A stretch of DNA of 64,000 nt from Streptomyces filamentosus (GCF_014654895.1 NZ_BNBE01000001.1:3618501-3682500), one strand, 5' to 3'. Shown: positions 15,724 to 24,344, numbered from the stretch's first letter. Translations and numbers: made by a program. The notes: generated from the sequence alone by a model not told the origin.

Positions 15724-16542
15724 ATGGCCGCTATGGGCCAGACGCGCAAGACGTTTCACGAAGGGTGCAGTCCCGCACGCGTGGCGTTCGCCGAAGGGTT
15801 CCGCGACCTTGTGAACGCGATGACGTCCAGCAAGCAGCGCGTACGCGCGCGACAGCTGGGCATCCCGCCCAGCACGCTCTCCAACTACTGGACCGGCCGT
15901 CGTATGCCTCGGCTGCCGAAGCTCCGCGCCCTTTTCGCGGCCGCCCGGGCGCACTCCGTGGCTGATGCGCGGGTCACCCTGCCCAGGCTTGAGAAGCTGC
16001 ACGCACACGCCCTGCTGGACCGTTCCGGCCGAGACCTCCATGCGGCGATCGTCATCGCGGGCTTCGTCCCCGAGGCGAGGGCTGCGGAGGCTGCCCGGCC
16101 TTCCGGCACCCTTCCGGCAACGGGACCGGCGCAGGACCGGCGGAGCGCCGGGAACGTCGAAAGGACGGAGGACGCCGCGATGGCGGAAGCCGCGGAGAAC
16201 GTCAAGGCCGAGGCTGCCACGGGGTCCGCCCAGAGCCGCGAGGTGGGAGAAGCTTTGGAGGTTCTGCGATCGGCCCGGGCCGCGGGAGACCTTCGCCGCC
16301 TCGTCGGGACGGCGTGGTCGGCCAGCAGGACCCTCAGTGATACCCAGGTCTGCGAAGCGGTGGCCGGTCTTCACGCCACTGGTGACACGGACCTGGCTGA
16401 GGCGCTCCTCCTCGCGGACGGTCAGCGCGGGGCAGATGCCACGATGCGACTCGCGCTGGCCCTGATGGGAGCAGGTCTGGCGGGTTCCGCCGAGATCATC
16501 ATGCGCGCCAGCCTCCCCCCGGAGGGCGGCCCGGAGCAGTAG
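15724..16542 (+). CDS. XRE-type helix-turn-helix regulator with helical C-terminal domain
   Basis: 272 aa from the chosen start. Residues about 20-60 contain a lambda-repressor-like HTH (QRVRARQLGIPPSTLSNYWTGRRMPRLPKL), with LGIPPSTLSNYWTGRR as the recognition helix region. An Ala/Glu-rich linker follows, then a helical repeat domain (ALEVLRSARAAGDLRRLVGTAW, VCEAVAGLHATGDTDLAEALLLAD) that looks TPR-like. ATG at 15724 has CGGGAGGT just upstream; ATGs at 15697 and 15733 are alternatives. It is divergent from the helicase operon and upstream of the restriction-modification genes, so it probably controls one or both. Confidence 0.82.
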   Translation: MAAMGQTRKTFHEGCSPARVAFAEGFRDLVNAMTSSKQRVRARQLGIPPSTLSNYWTGRRMPRLPKLRALFAAARAHSVADARVTLPRLEKLHAHALLDRSGRDLHAAIVIAGFVPEARAAEAARPSGTLPATGPAQDRRSAGNVERTEDAAMAEAAENVKAEAATGSAQSREVGEALEVLRSARAAGDLRRLVGTAWSASRTLSDTQVCEAVAGLHATGDTDLAEALLLADGQRGADATMRLALALMGAGLAGSAEIIMRASLPPEGGPEQ

Positions 16543-16666
16543 CGAACCGCCCCCCAGGGCATTTTCGAAGAACCCAGCACGGAGCCGGGACGCGATCGTC
16601 CGCTCCGGTCTTTGTGGCGCCCCGATTCGGGTCGCCTCCTCTCTTACGTTCCACAGGAGTTCCTTC

Positions 16667-16870
16667 ATGCTGCACATCTCGCTGGCCCTGGTCGTCGGGA
16701 TCGGTTTCGTCCTTTTCGGGGCGGCTGTGGTCGCCGCCGGAGCCTTTGCCCTCGCGCGCTGGGAGGGACAGCCGGTCCCCGCCTCGGTCCGGTGGGGGTT
16801 CGCGGCGTTCGCCGGCGCGCTCACCCTCGGGATCCTGGTCCTCACTCTGATCACTGGAGCGGCGGGCTAG
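16667..16870 (+). CDS. Small two-helix membrane protein
   Basis: 67 aa. Two transmembrane helices (about residues 5-27, VVGIGFVLFGAAVVAAGAFA, and 43-64, FAAFAGALTLGILVLTLITG) joined by a short loop ARWEGQPVPASVRWG. ATG start with AGGAG 7 bases upstream. It lies between the XRE regulator and the methyltransferase, same strand. Small membrane proteins next to defence genes can be effectors or immunity components, but nothing here shows that; it may equally be an unrelated conserved protein. Confidence 0.65.
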   Translation: MLHISLALVVGIGFVLFGAAVVAAGAFALARWEGQPVPASVRWGFAAFAGALTLGILVLTLITGAAG

Positions 16871-16959
16871 GGCTCTCCCAAGGCCAAGCCGGTACGCTCC
16901 CGTGTCGCCCGCCCGGACGGTCAAGCACCGGCGCATGATGCCGCACACTTATGTGGGCG

Positions 16960-17009
16960 CTGTCAGTTGACGGGCGCACTGTCAGTGGGGTCTGTCACCC
17001 TCTGTGATA
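16960..17009 (+). promoter_or_regulatory. CTGTCA repeats and short palindromes upstream of the methyltransferase
   Basis: CTGTCA occurs at 16960, 16979 and 16992. The middle copy is inside an 11-bp palindrome CACTGTCAGTG (16977-16987), and the last inside TGTCAC-N5-GTGATA (16993-17009), palindromic but for one base. They lie 50-100 bp before the methyltransferase start and could be its operator. Confidence 0.5.
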
Positions 17010-17056
17010 GCTGGTGGCACAAGGCGCCGGCGGGGTTCGTGTTCGAAGGAGGGTGC

Positions 17057-18250
17057 ATGGCCAGCACTGAATCGGAGTTCACCTCAATCGAGATCTGTGC
17101 TGGAGCCGGCGGACAGGCCATCGGCCTGCACCGTGCCGGTTTCAGGCACCTGGCGCTCGTGGAGATCGACAAGCACGCGAGGGAGACCCTGCGGCGGAAC
17201 ATCGAAGCGCGGCCGGACTGGTCCTGGGAGGAACGGCACTGTGACCTCAGCCACGCGGACGTCACGGAATTCGAGCCCCTGGAAAGTGTCCGCCGTGACG
17301 GGAAGCTGATCGAGCCGGGCGAGCTGGATCTCCTGGCCGGTGGTGTGCCGTGCCCGCCCTTCTCTCATGCGGGCAAGCAGCTGGGCAGGGATGATGAGCG
17401 AGACCTCTTTCCCCGGATGCTGTACCTCGTCGAGGAACTGAAGCCACGTGCAGTGATGATCGAGAACGTGCGGGGCATCCTGGACCCGAAGTTCTCGGAC
17501 TACCGGGACTACATCAAGGCCCGGCTGCAAGGCGGGACCTACCGTGCTGACGACGGCTCTGTCGTGACCGAGGAGGGTCTCGGGTACGAGGTGTGCCACT
17601 GGGACATCCTGGAGGCGCACGAATTCGGAGTTCCGCAGCTGCGGCCCCGCGCGATCCTCGTCGCCATCCGCCAGGACGTCCTCAAGGGGGACCTGAAGTA
17701 CGAATGGCCGACGTCGACCCACGAGAGCCCGGTCAGTGTGGTCAAGGCGCTTGAGGAGTCGATGGAGGCGCGTTACCGCGCGTACTACGACGGTCCCCGG
17801 GGCCAGGAAGCGCGTGCCGCCTATGCGCGGTGGCACAACAAGGCCACGGAGCGTCACGAGGAGCTGGTGGCCAAGGGCGGCGCCGGCATCGCCCCCACGC
17901 TCGTGGGCGGCTCGAAGAAGCACGGTGGTGCCGACCTCGGGCCGAGCCGCGCCAAGGCGACCTGGAAGCAGCTGGGCGTCTCCGGTCTCGGCGTGGCCAA
18001 CGACGCTGAAACCGCCCGGAAGAAGCAGTCCGAGGACCGGGACCTGTTCGGCCCCGACGGCCCGATGCTGACCGTCGAGCAGGCCGCGATCGTGCAGGGC
18101 TTTCCCGGCGACTGGATCTTCGACGGCGGCAAGACGGCCCAGTACCGTCAGGTCGGCAACGCTTTCCCGCCGCCGGTCGCGGAGGCAGTGGGCCGGTCGA
18201 TCATGGACGTCCTGAAGGCCGCCCGGGAGCGGGACGCGAGCCAGGTCTGA
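17057..18250 (+). CDS. C5-cytosine DNA methyltransferase of the NaeI-like R-M system
   Basis: 397 aa. Motif I EICAGAGGQAIGLHRAGF at 12-29 (SAM binding), motif IV GGVPCPPFS with catalytic Cys99, motif VI ENVRGI at 136-141, motif VIII QLRPRAI at 194-200 and motif X QVGNAFPPPVAEAVG near the C-terminus are all present in the standard order. The target-recognition region lies between VIII and X. ATG at 17057 is chosen for its strong AAGGAGGG. It should protect host DNA against the NaeI-like nuclease encoded to the right; if that enzyme keeps NaeI specificity, the site is GCCGGC. The stop meets the vsr stop tail to tail at TGATCA. Confidence 0.93.
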   Translation: MASTESEFTSIEICAGAGGQAIGLHRAGFRHLALVEIDKHARETLRRNIEARPDWSWEERHCDLSHADVTEFEPLESVRRDGKLIEPGELDLLAGGVPCPPFSHAGKQLGRDDERDLFPRMLYLVEELKPRAVMIENVRGILDPKFSDYRDYIKARLQGGTYRADDGSVVTEEGLGYEVCHWDILEAHEFGVPQLRPRAILVAIRQDVLKGDLKYEWPTSTHESPVSVVKALEESMEARYRAYYDGPRGQEARAAYARWHNKATERHEELVAKGGAGIAPTLVGGSKKHGGADLGPSRAKATWKQLGVSGLGVANDAETARKKQSEDRDLFGPDGPMLTVEQAAIVQGFPGDWIFDGGKTAQYRQVGNAFPPPVAEAVGRSIMDVLKAARERDASQV

Positions 18251-18730
18251 TCACGTCGTGCCCGCGCCGCGGGTGCGGGCACGACGCTTTTCCACCTCGG
18301 CGGCAATCCGGGCGGCGCACTCGTCCGGGGACTCGTGCTCCCAGAAGCGGAGCACCGTCCAGCCGGCGTCACGGAGGCGCTGGTCCGTGTCGCTGTCGCG
18401 GGCCATGTTCCCGGCCACCTTGCCGGACCAGTAGCCCGGGTTGGTGCGGGGAGCCACATAGTGCTCGGGGCACCCGTGCCAGTAGCAGCCGTCGATGAAG
18501 ACCGCCACTTTCACGGGCCGGAACACGATGTCCGCCGTCCGCCTGAGTTCAGGCAGGGGCCGGGCAGCGACGCGATAGCGAAGCCCCTGGGCGTGCAGGA
18601 GCCGCCGGACCAGTTGCTCCGGCTTGGTGTCGCGGCTGCGGATCGCCTGCATGTTCCTGCGCCGGGCGGCGGACGACGCCCAGGAGCCCTCTGGCGGCGA
18701 CCATTCCGGTGTGTCACTGGACTGTGGCAT
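18251..18730 (-). CDS. vsr: Very short patch repair endonuclease (Vsr)
   Basis: 159 aa, family length. RRNMQAIRSRDTKPEQLVRRLLHAQGLRYRV is the typical Vsr opening; the active-site Asp lies in RTADIVF near residue 67, and IDGCYWHGCPEHY (about 79-91) has the conserved catalytic/zinc His and Cys. Vsr nicks next to T:G mismatches created by deamination of 5-methylcytosine, so it commonly accompanies C5 methyltransferases such as the convergent gene. It lies upstream of nothing else and downstream of the NaeI-like gene on the same strand, 78 bp away. The ATG start has GGAGGG somewhat distant (12 bases). Confidence 0.93.
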   Translation of the reverse strand: MPQSSDTPEWSPPEGSWASSAARRRNMQAIRSRDTKPEQLVRRLLHAQGLRYRVAARPLPELRRTADIVFRPVKVAVFIDGCYWHGCPEHYVAPRTNPGYWSGKVAGNMARDSDTDQRLRDAGWTVLRFWEHESPDECAARIAAEVEKRRARTRGAGTT

Positions 18731-18808
18731 CGATGTTCTGACCCTCCGGTTATCAGCCTGCCAGAAAACCGCGAGGCTTCCTGTCCGGCCGGTAGTCCCG
18801 GGCCGGTG

Positions 18809-19768
18809 TCACCCCGTGTGCGAGGGCAGCGACGGACCGGGCGCCGGAGTCTCTCCGGGCCGCGCGCGAGCCCAGAGGCGGTCATCCAGCAGCACGCTGC
18901 GCCTTGGGTCTCCAGGGCCCACCTCCGTGACGCGCGTACTCACGAACTCACCGTCCAGCGGCACGGGCACCCCCAGCTTGGCGGCGATCCGGCGATGGCT
19001 CTCGTATTCGCCCATGATGAGGAACCCCTCCTTGCGCAGCGCGGAGCGGGAACCGCCGTTGCCCCGGACCCGCTTCATGTAGTCCTTCTGCTGAGCCACC
19101 GTGCGGATCACGTTCCGGCCGATCCTGCGGTCCTGTACCCGGCGGAAGAGTTCGTTGAGGCGGGCCTGCCCGGACCGCGAGAGGAAAACCGCCGCACGGT
19201 CGTCGGCATCCATGTGCAGCAGCACGTTCTCGGGCAGCTCCGCATCCCGCCAGAGCCACGCGATCTTGTCGCGGTGCTGTGCCTTCACCGTCAGTTTCAG
19301 ATCACGGTTGTTGCCCTTGTTCAGCCATTCGTCCCGGACCCGGAAAACGCCTGCGCTCCACCGGCTCTGCTCGTCGTTCGCCCAGACGAGCAGACAGAGG
19401 TGCCCCTGGGCTTCCGGCGGGATCATCCAGCCGCCGAACTGCTGGGAGTACTTGCAGTCCACGTCGATGCCGGCGATGCGATAGTCCATTTCGGCACCGT
19501 CACCGAAGCCGAACTCACGCTGGAGCTTGATCTCGACCAGCGTGCCGGCATGCGTTTTTTCCGTTTTGTAGAGGGAGTTCCAGTCGTAGCGTCCCGTGTC
19601 CTCGCCATTCAGCAGCTGGTCGATCGTGTCGCGGAGCGTGCGTGCGAAACGCCGCTCCGCGGAGTCCAGGCCGCGGAGGTGGTGCCACACCACGGCGAGG
19701 CCGGGGTCGCTGGCCAGCAAATTCTGCGTCTGGATGTTTATAGCTGCAGAGACGTCGAGAGGAAGCAA
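18809..19768 (-). CDS. NaeI-family type II restriction endonuclease
   Basis: 319 aa, same length class as NaeI. Long blocks match what I recall of NaeI: LRDTIDQL, YKTEKTHAGTLVEI, REFGFGDG, DVDCKYS, RRVQDRRIGR, and VAQQKDYMKRVRGNGGSRS. The NaeI catalytic residues Glu70, Asp86, Asp95 and Lys97 correspond to Glu79, Asp95, Asp104 and Lys106 here, a constant offset of 9. The NaeI Leu43 position, whose change to Lys turns NaeI into a topoisomerase, is Leu52 here, so restriction activity is expected. NaeI cuts GCCGGC and needs two sites. A TTG start is used in the absence of ATG or GTG nearby; AGGA lies 8 bases upstream. Confidence 0.9.
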   Translation of the reverse strand: MLPLDVSAAINIQTQNLLASDPGLAVVWHHLRGLDSAERRFARTLRDTIDQLLNGEDTGRYDWNSLYKTEKTHAGTLVEIKLQREFGFGDGAEMDYRIAGIDVDCKYSQQFGGWMIPPEAQGHLCLLVWANDEQSRWSAGVFRVRDEWLNKGNNRDLKLTVKAQHRDKIAWLWRDAELPENVLLHMDADDRAAVFLSRSGQARLNELFRRVQDRRIGRNVIRTVAQQKDYMKRVRGNGGSRSALRKEGFLIMGEYESHRRIAAKLGVPVPLDGEFVSTRVTEVGPGDPRRSVLLDDRLWARARPGETPAPGPSLPSHTG

Positions 19769-19875
19769 CGAAAGGTCCTGTCTGTAGGTGGAACGGGCTG
19801 CGGCGAGGGCGCTCCTGCTGCTGCGAGTTTCCTCGTGGCATCGGGTGCGGCGTCAAATGCTCTCGCCCGGGTCCG

Positions 19876-20898
19876 TCACTTACCGGACAGGTTTTTTTCG
19901 CCATCCGCCCCGTGGCACTCCCCATAAGCCCGCTCCGAGCCGCACCAGCACGCCTCCGTGCGGAGAGGGGGCCAGGGGAGGGCTCGGGAGCGGGCGGCGA
20001 GGGTGGTGGCGTATTGGGGGAGGAGGGGGGCCTGGGAGGGGTGGGTGGCTTCGGAGGCGGCGAAGGCTTCGTAGGAGGGGACGGTGGCGCGGACGATGCC
20101 GAGGTTGGGGGTGCCGGCGGCGGCGAGTTCGCGGAGGGAGGCCTCGATGTCCGTCAGGTGGGCGCGGTAGGTGGGGTACTCCGTCTCCAGCTCCGGGTAG
20201 GAGGCGAGGAGTTCCGTGAGCTCGGGCTCGGGCCAGTGGAGGACCGCCACCGGGAAGGGGCGGGAGAGGGCCGTTCGGTAGGTGCCCAGTTCGGAGCGGA
20301 GGCGGGCGATCTCGGCCTGGAGTTCGGTGGGGTCGGAGGAGCCGAGGGACCACAGGCGCTTCGGGTCGTGGAGTTCGTCCAGGGGGATCGTGGCGGTGTG
20401 GAGGCGGTCCGCGAGGGTGTCCCACGCGTCGTGGTCCCTCGCCAGCATGCGGCGGACGCGGTGGCGGGTGACCAGGAGGGAGACGGTGGCGTGGGGGAGT
20501 TCCTCCGGGCCCGTCGCCAGCAGGCCGGCCGCCTCGGTGAGGGTGGCTTCCGCCGCCTCCAGTTCGTCGTGGGCCTCCAGCGTCTCCGCGGCGATCTCCC
20601 AGGGGGCCGCGTCCGCCGGGCGGGCGCGGCGGACGCCGTCGATGATGGCCCTCGCCTCGGCCTCGTGCCCGTACTCCCACAGGTTCGACGCCTTGAGGGC
20701 GCGGATCAGGTGCGGGTCGGCGGGGTCCCCGGACAGCAGGTCGTCGTAGAGGGCCGTCGCGCCCGGCCGGTCGTCCGCGAGCTCCAGGTGGGCCGCGGCC
20801 CGGAGCAGCAGCGGCTCCCGGTCTCCGGGGTACTGCGCGGCGGTGCGCAGCAGACGGTCGGCTTCGGCGGTGTGGGCGGCAGGAGTGTCAGGGCGCAT
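19876..20898 (-). CDS. TPR-like protein with C-terminal SEC-C zinc motif
   Basis: 340 aa. The first 200 residues are helical repeats of TPR type (ADRLLRTAAQYPGDREPLLLRAAAHLELADD, ALYDDLLSGDPADPHLIRALKASNLWEYGHEAEARAII). The C-terminus carries a SEC-C motif, CWCGSERAYGECHG, near residues 318-331, a zinc-binding module found in SecA tails and many stand-alone proteins. ATG at 20898 is the first Met giving a normal N-terminus; the longer frame upstream runs through the divergent sortase gene. It could be a protein-binding adaptor; no pathway can be named. It marks the right edge of the defence island. Confidence 0.85.
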   Translation of the reverse strand: MRPDTPAAHTAEADRLLRTAAQYPGDREPLLLRAAAHLELADDRPGATALYDDLLSGDPADPHLIRALKASNLWEYGHEAEARAIIDGVRRARPADAAPWEIAAETLEAHDELEAAEATLTEAAGLLATGPEELPHATVSLLVTRHRVRRMLARDHDAWDTLADRLHTATIPLDELHDPKRLWSLGSSDPTELQAEIARLRSELGTYRTALSRPFPVAVLHWPEPELTELLASYPELETEYPTYRAHLTDIEASLRELAAAGTPNLGIVRATVPSYEAFAASEATHPSQAPLLPQYATTLAARSRALPWPPLRTEACWCGSERAYGECHGADGEKNLSGK

Positions 20899-20961
20899 GT
20901 CCTTCACCGTACTGCTGTACGGCCCTGGAGAGTTGGTGCCGCAGCGCTTATCGTGCCGGGC

Positions 20962-21816
20962 GTGCGGGACAGGGGACGGGAGCGGGTGCCGGTCGTGGTC
21001 CAGGCGCGCCCGGGGCGCCGTGGGCTCGCCCGTGTGCTCTGGGGCGCCGCCGAGACCGTCGTCACCTGCGGCGTTCTCATCCTCCTCCTCGTCGTCCACC
21101 AGCTGTGGTGGACCAATCGGCAGGCCCGCGCCGAGGCGGGCGAGCAGGTGCGGGTGCTGGAGCGGGAGTGGGAGAGGGGGCGGGGGAGCGGGGAGGGCGT
21201 TCCTCCCGCCCCGGAGCCCGGGGGAGCGACCGCGGGGGGTCCGGCCGCCGGGAGTTCCGCCGGCACGCCCACGGTCGATCCCGAGGCCGGCCCCGATTCC
21301 GACTCCGGCTCCGGCTCCTCGGGCTCCGGGGCCCCGCCGGGGCGGTCGCCGGTTCCGGCCGGCTCCCGGCCCCCCTCCGGCGAGGCGTTCGCCGTGCTCC
21401 GGATCCCCCGCATCGGGCTGACCGTGCCCGTCGCGCAGGGGATCTCCAAGAGCAAGGTGCTCGACAAGGGGTACGTGGGGCACTACCCCGGCACCGCCGT
21501 GCCCGGCCGGCAGGGGAACGTCGCGCTCGCCGGGCACCGGAACACGCACGGCGAGCCCTTCCGGTACGTCAACCGGCTCCGGAAGGGCGACGAGATCACG
21601 CTGCGGACGCGGGAGGGCACGTACACCTACCTCGTCGACCAGATCCTGCCGGTCACCTCGCCGCGCGACACCGGCGTCATCCGGCCCGTGCCCCGGTCGG
21701 TGGTCAAGCCGTCGTACGGGTACTCCGAGGCCGGGTCCTACCTCACCCTGACCACCTGCACGCCCGAGTTCACCTCCCGCTACCGGCTCATCGTCTGGGC
21801 GACCCTGCGACGCTGA
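20962..21816 (+). CDS. Class E sortase
   Basis: About 284 aa. One N-terminal membrane helix (AETVVTCGVLILLLVVHQLWW), then a Gly/Ser/Pro-rich linker of about 80 residues, then the sortase domain: FAVLRIPRIGLTVPVAQG, catalytic His in LAGHRNTHG, catalytic Cys in LTLTTCTPEFTS and Arg in RYRLIVWA. Class E sortases of Streptomyces join surface proteins with LAxTG motifs to peptidoglycan. Candidate substrates in this window end in LARTG (gene at 30759) and LPETG (gene at 26482). Alternative GTG starts lie at 20953 and 20986. Its 3' end overlaps the convergent MFS gene by 29 bp. Confidence 0.9.
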   Translation: MRDRGRERVPVVVQARPGRRGLARVLWGAAETVVTCGVLILLLVVHQLWWTNRQARAEAGEQVRVLEREWERGRGSGEGVPPAPEPGGATAGGPAAGSSAGTPTVDPEAGPDSDSGSGSSGSGAPPGRSPVPAGSRPPSGEAFAVLRIPRIGLTVPVAQGISKSKVLDKGYVGHYPGTAVPGRQGNVALAGHRNTHGEPFRYVNRLRKGDEITLRTREGTYTYLVDQILPVTSPRDTGVIRPVPRSVVKPSYGYSEAGSYLTLTTCTPEFTSRYRLIVWATLRR

Positions 21817-23233
21817 GGACGGCGCCCGCCGCCGCCAGGCCCGCCGAGGCCAGCAGCGGCGCGTCCGGGCCGGCCGCCGTCAGGGCGAGGGCCAGGGCGA
21901 CGCCCGCCGCCGAACCGATGTAGCGGGCCGTGTTGTTCGCGCCCGAGCCCATCGCCGCCCGCTCCGGCGGCACGGAGTCGACCGCGAGCCGGGGCAGCGC
22001 CGCGTTCAGCAGGCCGCTGCCCGCGCCCGCCACCAGCAGGCCGGCGATCAGGCGCGGCCAGGGCAGGCCGGGGGAGCCGAGGGTGCCGAGGAGGAGCAGG
22101 ACGCCGACCGCCGACAGGGCGAAGCCGAGGGCCAGTTGGTACGGGGCGGAGAGCCTGCCCGCGAGCCGGCGGGCCTGGAGCGCCACCACGAACGCCGTCC
22201 CCGACCAGAGGAGGAACAGCCAGGCCGTGCTCAGCGGCGCCAGGCCCGCCCCGCGCTGGAGCAGCGCCGGGAGCACGCTGAACAGGCCGATCACCGCCAG
22301 GCCCGTGAACAGCGCCCCCAGCACCGACGCCCGGAACGCCGGCCTCCGCAGCAGCCCCAGGTCGATCATCGGGTCCGCCGCGCGGCGCTCCACCAGGAGG
22401 AAGAGGGCGGTGAGGGCCGCCGCCGCGAGGAGCAGCGCGCCGACCGCCGGGCGCAGCCAGCCGTCCCGGCCCAGGGTCAGGGCCGTGAGCAGCGCCCCCA
22501 GCGCCAGCGCGAGCGCCGTCGCGCCCGCCAGGTCGGGGCGGGGAGCCGCGGGTCCGGGGCGGGGGGGCGCGTCCCCGGGCCGGGGGGTCGCGTCCCCGGG
22601 CCGGGGTCGCGGGGGAGCCAGCCTGCGGGCGCCCACCGCCGCCGTCACCACCGCCGCGGCGCCCAGCGCGCCGTACGCCAGGCGCCAGTCCAGCAGGCCG
22701 ATCAGGCCCGCCAGCAGCGGGCCCAGGGCGATGCCGCCGCTCACGGCGGCGCCCCAGATCCCGGTGGCCCGGATCCGGTCGCGGCCCGAGGGGTACGCGT
22801 CGGCCAGCAGGCCCAGGCTGCCGGCGAGGACCGCCGCGCTCGCCGCGCCCTGCGCGATCCGCGCCGCCGTGAAGAGGGCGGTCGAGTCCGCGAGGGCGCC
22901 GAGCGCCGTCGTCACGCCCAGCGCCAGCGTGCCCAGTAGGAAGACCCGGCGCCGGCCGTGCGCGTCGGCCAGCGCGCCCGCCACCAGGAGCAGGACGGCG
23001 AGGCCGAGCGGGGTGCCGTTGAGCAGCCACGCCTGCGCCGAGGACGGGGTGCCGAAGGCGTCCGCCATCGCCGGGAGGGTCAACATCGGCGCCGTGTAGT
23101 TCATGAGGGCGACGGCGGTGGCGGTGGCCGTCACGGCGAGGACGGGCCGGGAGGGGGCGGGGGTGCCCTCGCCGGGGGCTTCCGGGGACGGGGGTGGGGA
23201 CGAGGATGAGGACGGGGAGTGGGCAGCGCGCAC
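21788..23233 (-). CDS. MFS exporter of the DHA2 (EmrB/QacA) type
   Basis: 481 aa with about 14 membrane helices. ALMNYTAPMLTLPAMADAF (helix 1), LVAGALADAHGRRRVFLLG (motif A, loop 2-3) and LLADAYPSGRDRIRATGIWGA (motif B region, then motif C-like GGIALGPLLAGLIG) fit drug:proton antiporters. A Pro/Arg-rich repeat lies in the central loop (PRPGDATPRPGDAPPRPG). GTG at 23233 is chosen because GGAGGT lies 4-5 bases upstream; GTG at 23245 is possible. It is divergent from an HxlR regulator across two operator-like repeats, so it is probably induced by a toxic compound or oxidant sensed by that regulator. Confidence 0.88.
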   Translation of the reverse strand: MRAAHSPSSSSSPPPSPEAPGEGTPAPSRPVLAVTATATAVALMNYTAPMLTLPAMADAFGTPSSAQAWLLNGTPLGLAVLLLVAGALADAHGRRRVFLLGTLALGVTTALGALADSTALFTAARIAQGAASAAVLAGSLGLLADAYPSGRDRIRATGIWGAAVSGGIALGPLLAGLIGLLDWRLAYGALGAAAVVTAAVGARRLAPPRPRPGDATPRPGDAPPRPGPAAPRPDLAGATALALALGALLTALTLGRDGWLRPAVGALLLAAAALTALFLLVERRAADPMIDLGLLRRPAFRASVLGALFTGLAVIGLFSVLPALLQRGAGLAPLSTAWLFLLWSGTAFVVALQARRLAGRLSAPYQLALGFALSAVGVLLLLGTLGSPGLPWPRLIAGLLVAGAGSGLLNAALPRLAVDSVPPERAAMGSGANNTARYIGSAAGVALALALTAAGPDAPLLASAGLAAAGAVLSVAGSPRR

Positions 23234-23271
23234 GGGGACCTCCACCCGATCGCTGATCGGTCCGTTGGGTC

Positions 23272-23321
23272 GGTTCGGTCAATGAACCAGCACTCTACCC
23301 GCTCGGTTCGTTCAATGAACC
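23272..23321. promoter_or_regulatory. Paired operator repeats between MFS and HxlR genes
   Basis: Two 17-bp sites, GGTTCGGTCAATGAACC (23272-23288) and GGTTCGTTCAATGAACC (23305-23321), differ at one base and start 33 bp apart, about three helical turns. Each is an inverted repeat GGTTC-N7-GAACC. They fit binding by a dimeric HxlR repressor. Confidence 0.8.
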
Positions 23322-23345
23322 CCTGTTTTCGGTACGCTGGTCGGC

Positions 23346-23879
23346 ATGGCCCTCGGCAAGGACTACGTCCAGCAGCAGTGCTCCATCGCCCGCGCCCTCG
23401 AAGTGGTCGGCGAGCGGTGGACGCTCCTCGTCGTCCGCGACGCCTTCTACGGCGTCCGCCGCTACAGCGACTTCCTCTCCCACCTGGGCGCCCCCCGGGC
23501 CGTCCTCGCCGCCCGCCTCCAGGCCCTCGTCGACGTCGGGGTCCTCGACCGGCGCCGGTACCAGGACGCGCCGCCCCGGGACGAGTACGTCCTCACCGAC
23601 CGCGGCCTCGCCCTCTGGCCGGTGCTGCGCGCCCTCGGTGCCTGGGGGAGGGACGAACTCCCCGGCACCACCCCCATGCGCCACTTCCACCACATCGTCT
23701 GCGGCACCGAACTCGCCACGAACGGCGAGTGCCCCGCCTGCGGCGTGCCCGTGCCGCCCGCCGACGTCGAGATGCGGCCGGGCGCCGGACTCGACCCCGA
23801 CCCCGCCGACCCCGTCGCCCGCGCCCTCCTCCGGCCCCGCCGGCTCCTCGTCCCGCTGGACCCCGAAGCGACTCCGTAG
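23346..23879 (+). CDS. HxlR-family transcriptional regulator
   Basis: 177 aa. The HxlR winged helix spans about residues 10-105: QQQCSIARALEVVGERWTLLVVRDAFYGVRRYSDF then RLQALVDVGVLDRR. The Cys in QQQCS is the position used for redox sensing in several HxlR proteins. The C-terminal extension contains ECPACGVPV with a CxxC, so it may bind zinc or form a disulfide. It diverges from the MFS exporter gene and probably represses it and itself through the two 17-bp sites between them. ATG start. Confidence 0.92.
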   Translation: MALGKDYVQQQCSIARALEVVGERWTLLVVRDAFYGVRRYSDFLSHLGAPRAVLAARLQALVDVGVLDRRRYQDAPPRDEYVLTDRGLALWPVLRALGAWGRDELPGTTPMRHFHHIVCGTELATNGECPACGVPVPPADVEMRPGAGLDPDPADPVARALLRPRRLLVPLDPEATP

Positions 23880-24008
23880 AGGCCCGGAAGAGACTCCGTG
23901 GCGACTTCGCAGCGGCCCGGAAGTGACTCCGCAGCGGCGCCGGGAACCCTTCCGTACGGCTGTTCGTCCTACTCGACGGACAGTGAAGTACGGGGAACGG
24001 GGGGCGTG

Positions 24009-24344
24009 ATGAGCGGGAGTCTGGTCCTGCGCCGATTCGCGCCCCTCGTCGCCCTGCTGGCGGTGCTCCTGGCCCTCGCGTTCTCGTTCGCCGGGGCGCT
24101 CCTCGCCGGAGGGCCCGACGGGTTCGTCGGCGCGGCGGTCGGTGCGGCGGTCGCCGTGGCCGCCGCCTCCGTCGTCCGCGCCCTCGTCGGTGCCCGTACG
24201 TCCCCGGCCGTGCCGCCCGCGCTCATACGCACCGCGCTGCGCGACCGGGCCCGCCGCACGGCCTTCCTCCCGCAGCGCGACCCCGACGCCGCGGGGCGCC
24301 GCAGGCCCCGGGCGCCCGGCCGGCCCCTCCCGGCGGCCGCGTAG
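24009..24344 (+). CDS. Small membrane protein (DUF6412-like), partner of the YidC-like gene
   Basis: 111 aa. Two hydrophobic helices (FAPLVALLAVLLALAFSFAGALLAGG and AAVGAAVAVAAASVVRALVG) and a basic, Pro/Arg-rich C-terminal tail (LRDRARRTAFLPQRDPDAAGRRRPRAPGRP). Small proteins of this form precede YidC/Oxa1-like genes in Streptomyces. It lies 92 bp before the insertase on the same strand. The function is unknown; an accessory role for the insertase is inferred only from position. GTG at 24006 is an alternative start. Confidence 0.75.
   Translation: MSGSLVLRRFAPLVALLAVLLALAFSFAGALLAGGPDGFVGAAVGAAVAVAAASVVRALVGARTSPAVPPALIRTALRDRARRTAFLPQRDPDAAGRRRPRAPGRPLPAAA

Noticed and set aside
11432..19768. 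A mobile element or integrase-borne island
   Set aside because: The region looks acquired, but no integrase, transposase or terminal repeats were seen; it is reported as a defence island only.
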